From Actinomycetes bacterium (lineage in GTDB: Bacteria; Actinomycetota; Acidimicrobiia; Acidimicrobiales; RAAP-2): DNA of 27,876 bases. The notes under the pieces were generated by a model. It was not told the DNA's origin. It made no database searches and saw nothing but the letters and a program-made list of their open reading frames with translations. Position numbers and translations under genes: made by a program. The stretch spans positions 1 to 27,876 of the forward strand of contig JAJYWG010000086.1 of assembly GCA_021791615.1 (NCBI GenBank), in the 5' to 3' direction. Shown piece after piece: positions 27,001-27,876 of this stretch (positions are counted from its first letter, which is position 1; every line of letters begins with the position of its first letter).

Positions 27001-27186
27001 GCCCACCAGAGCCGCGTCCTGCTCCAGCGGGGCTGCACGACGGCCCAGGGGTTCTTTTTCAGCCCGCCGCTGTTGCCCGGTGACGTGCACCGCATGCTCG
27101 AAGCTCCGTCCGCTACGACACCGGCCGCGGCCCCCACGCCCTCTCTCCCGCTTGAAACCCCGCCGGGCTTTCCTCCTGGCACCTAA
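24061..27186 (+). CDS. V4R-like/GAF/GGDEF/EAL cyclic di-GMP turnover protein
   Basis: The 1041-residue protein is predicted to make and degrade c-di-GMP. Residues 1-215 resemble V4R/heme-NO-binding-like sensor domains, ending in a C-x-x-x-G-G-x-x-C-x-Y-x-x-x-W pattern (CQARGGRFCLYSVAW). A coiled coil (about 228-262) follows, then two GAF-like domains (about 265-380 and 395-595). The GGDEF domain has an intact GGDEF at 669-673 and a product-inhibition I-site R-x-x-D at 660-663. The EAL domain has E798-A-L and conserved VNVS, EITE, DDFGTG, LKIDRSFV and AEGVEN motifs, so both activities look intact. A Pro/Ala-rich tail ends the protein. No membrane segment is seen, so it is probably cytosolic, with a ligand or gas signal setting the balance (inference). 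It is transcribed divergently from tig, with 183 bases between. Confidence 0.94.
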   Translation: MSVAGAAGATAAPQDISGAVTSVIVRLVRSRAGEPGVAQLLFAAGERRPVQVLEDPRSWSTHEEAIALLHAASQVTGDPDIGRHVGEEMLRQHDGTDVANLLRSLGSPAELLRNVTAAAAKFTTVSSIEPLEVGDAHAVVQARTRPGFARHVYLCEFTKGLLSQVPVLFGLVPAVVTETECQARGGRFCLYSVAWEARQWSSFVDERTSLFSMAWSQQGVVEARSELDIDADTRISMLEEQLRQMGERLEEVFSTAADLLSGEDLPELLASITRRAAGAVNAPRYLLVVQTSPEEPLHLHHHGFAEDEARALAADLWQPYPDDAGGSRLIVDIVSSRQRYGRIAAVYPPGMRFMEREREMFSLYANYAATALDLVTSLAESRRSSATARALLDFSRALSHVGTSDEVSQTLADTVPAVAQCERASVLLWDPFDRKLTVKAISGASIVSEQTEGMVVPAPAAEEHIVFDVEMEVDFLNETPVEGEEFTISADDTPMIQTLMSSRDLVVIDRTTDDAYLRDLLDRFGTNVSIMTPLFSDEEFLGIVAAEFFNPPRADPRSDRDLQERLRALADQAVTAFQNAWLLEQVGHLAWHDSLTGLPNRRLLEDRVHQEIERAKRVGEPSSMFFVDLDRFKRVNDTLGHAAGDDLIRQVAERLREVVRRPDTVARLGGDEFAVLLPGLADTASIRQLAQRMLDRLHEPYVIAGIEVYTSASIGISVFPEHGQTYDDLLSHADEAMYQSKSRGRNTYTVFAPQVEQGKIADASQLETDLRHAVERNELFVLYQPYIDLQTNDVVGVEALVRWRHPVKGVLEPSQFIPLAEESDVIVGIDAFVIREAARQMRTWLDGGLPPLRMSVNVSGRDLLDPNFTDTVIGALAESTIDPELFEVEITERVAIDEDGVMRSAADRLREHGVRFSVDDFGTGTSSLQQVAAFPVSTLKIDRSFVQILGPSDELNALASAIIGMADKLGLDCVAEGVENAHQSRVLLQRGCTTAQGFFFSPPLLPGDVHRMLEAPSATTPAAAPTPSLPLETPPGFPPGT

Positions 27187-27214
27187 CGGTCCTCGACTGC
27201 CGCCTGAAAGCCCG
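27164..27214 (+). other. Long-loop inverted repeat across stop of GGDEF-EAL gene
   Basis: CGGGCTTTC (27164-27172) is repeated inverted as GAAAGCCCG (27206-27214), a 9-bp stem with a 33-base loop that includes the TAA stop. The loop is long and no T-run follows, so a terminator role is uncertain. Confidence 0.25.
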
Positions 27215-27418
27215 CCTGTCGGAGCCGGGGCGCTCCACTCGGCCCTCTTGCCGACCTGGCCGCCTCGGGAATTCGCCGGGTTGGCTCGCGATGAGGGTGG
27301 GCGCCCCGGGTCCGACCATCCCCCATTCGTGCCCAGCCCCAAGGTAGCGTCGTGCCGTCTCGGATTCGGGGGTCGCCCCCAAGAGACCTGGTGACCATCA
27401 GCGTCGAGAGGAGTCGAA
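27187..27418 (+). other. Intergenic region before the zinc-ribbon gene
   Basis: These 232 bases hold no supported gene. A small hairpin GGGGG-TCG-CCCCC lies at 27368-27380, about 40 bases before the next start. No clear promoter was found. Confidence 0.4.
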
Positions 27419-27571
27419 ATGGCGGAGTACGAGGGCTACTGCGTGAAGTGCCGCGAGAAGCGCAAGTTCGACGGGCACGAGGTCGAGCTTGCGAACGGGC
27501 GCCGGGCTGCTCAGGGAGCCTGCCCTACCTGTGGCACGAAGATGAACCGGATACTGGGCAAGAAGTCCTGA
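27419..27571 (+). CDS. Small zinc-ribbon protein, DUF5679-like
   Basis: The 50-residue protein reads MAEYEGYCVKCREKRKFDG... and ends NRILGKKS. Two cysteine pairs, C-V-K-C near the N terminus and C-P-T-C near the C terminus, form a four-Cys zinc ribbon. It is highly basic and matches the pattern of DUF5679 small actinobacterial proteins (from memory; function unknown). The ATG at 27419 follows GAGAGGAG with good spacing. A strong terminator begins two bases after the stop, so it is a self-contained short transcript or the end of one. A role in nucleic-acid or ribosome binding is conceivable from charge and zinc ribbon but is inference. Confidence 0.85.
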   Translation: MAEYEGYCVKCREKRKFDGHEVELANGRRAAQGACPTCGTKMNRILGKKS

Positions 27572-27572
27572 G

Positions 27573-27609
27573 AGCGCACGGTGCGCCGTCCCGGTGCACC
27601 GTGCGCTTT
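27573..27609 (+). terminator. Rho-independent terminator after zinc-ribbon gene
   Basis: AGCGCACGGTGC (27573-27584) pairs perfectly with GCACCGTGCGCT (27596-27607): a 12-bp stem with an 11-base loop, followed by a short TTT. It is the best terminator in the window. Confidence 0.85.
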
Positions 27610-27634
27610 ACCACACCGCCTGCGAACGTCGCCG

Positions 27635-27663
27635 TTCGAAGACGTGTCCGTTCAGGCTACGAT
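27635..27663 (+). promoter_or_regulatory. Candidate promoter of tRNA-Pro
   Basis: TTCGAA (27635-27640) and TACGAT (27658-27663) are separated by 17 bases. The tRNA begins 20 bases after the -10, and the site lies just after the upstream terminator, so the tRNA needs its own promoter. Confidence 0.5.
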
Positions 27664-27683
27664 GCCACTGGTCGTCAAAGTCG

Positions 27684-27759
27684 CGGGGAGTGGCGCAGAT
27701 GGCAGCGCGCCTGCTTTGGGGGCAGGAAGTCGGGGGTTCAAGTCCCCCCTCCCCGACCA
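27684..27759 (+). tRNA. tRNA-Pro (anticodon UGG)
   Basis: The 76-base cloverleaf is complete. The acceptor stem is CGGGGAG/CTCCCCG, the D-stem is GCGC/GCGC, the anticodon stem is CCTGC/GCAGG with loop TTTGGGG (anticodon TGG, reading CCA and related proline codons), and the T-stem is GGGGG/CCCCC with TTCAAGT. The discriminator is A and the 3' CCA is encoded. All stems pair perfectly. Confidence 0.97.
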
Positions 27760-27760
27760 A

Positions 27761-27799
27761 ATCTAGTTCACAGAAGTTGCAGCATCTAGTTCACAGAAG
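27761..27799. repeat. Two 16-bp direct repeats just after tRNA-Pro
   Basis: ATCTAGTTCACAGAAG occurs at 27761-27776 and again at 27784-27799, a 23-base period. The first copy starts one base after the CCA end of the tRNA. Such a place is a common target for integrating elements, and repeated motifs also occur at transposon ends; neither is proved here. Confidence 0.8.
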
Positions 27800-27835
27800 C
27801 CGCCGCGTGACCTGGTGGAGAGGCATGTTGGTGGC

Positions 27836-27876
27836 ATGCGGCGTTGGATGAGCCCGCGCGAGGCACTCCGTTCAGA
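27836..27876 (+). other. Possible start of a gene running off the right edge
   Basis: An ATG at 27836 opens a frame MRRWMSPREALRS that continues to the window end. A GGAGAGG lies about 12 bases upstream. It is too short to identify; it could be the first codons of a gene on an element entering at the tRNA, or chance. Confidence 0.2.

Noticed and set aside
25066..27342. Minus-strand open frames opposite the GGDEF-EAL gene
   Set aside because: The plus strand carries intact GGDEF and EAL motifs; the antisense translations have no family features.
1..27876. CRISPR array, complete insertion sequence or prophage
   Set aside because: No regularly spaced repeats with unique spacers, and no transposase, integrase or phage gene, were found; the 126-bp repeats at the left are coding and contiguous.

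Overview
The window is chromosomal DNA from a high-GC actinobacterium, most likely an Acidimicrobiia-type lineage (inference). The gene order tig-clpP-clpX-folC-ndk-mreBCD-radical SAM-DUF2344-rne/rng-rplU-rpmA-obgE-proB-proA is the classic actinobacterial housekeeping backbone. The truncated gene at the left edge carries repeats of the type 'GYWLVASDGGIFSFG', which are especially common in Acidimicrobiia. Starts are often GTG, and several neighbouring genes overlap by 4 bp (ATGA or GTGA).

Layout, left to right. At 2-1228 (+) lies the 3' part of a secreted-type protein with four exact-length 42-residue repeats and a lysozyme-like (GH25/DUF1906-like) C-terminal domain. It converges, with one base between stops, on a minus-strand gene train that runs from 23877 down to 1230. 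Read in transcription order, the train has these blocks. Protein quality control: tig, clpP, clpX. Folate and nucleotide metabolism: folC, ndk. Cell shape: mreB, mreC, mreD. A conserved radical SAM/DUF2344 pair, with RNase E/G and ribosomal proteins L21 and L27. A copper amine oxidase. The ribosome-assembly GTPase ObgE with proline biosynthesis (proB, proA). Last come a MoxR ATPase/vWA pair and a histidine phosphatase.

Divergent from tig is a 1041-residue GGDEF-EAL protein (24061-27186, +) with an N-terminal V4R-like sensor and two GAF-like domains. It is followed by a 50-residue DUF5679-type zinc-ribbon protein, a perfect 12-bp-stem terminator, a complete tRNA-Pro(UGG) with its own promoter, and two copies of a 16-bp direct repeat just behind the tRNA, where the window ends.

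The most notable departures from the usual actinobacterial order are: the copper amine oxidase between rpmA and obgE; MoxR-vWA genes after proA in place of nadD-rsfS; no pbp2/rodA after mreD; no valS between clpX and folC; and only one clpP. No CRISPR array or complete insertion sequence was seen, and no gene-free stretch exceeds about 300 bases. A wholly new system is not evident. The best leads are the amine oxidase insertion, the MoxR-vWA-phosphatase module, the sensor on the diguanylate cyclase, a hairpin that covers the RNase E/G ribosome binding site, and the tRNA-Pro junction.
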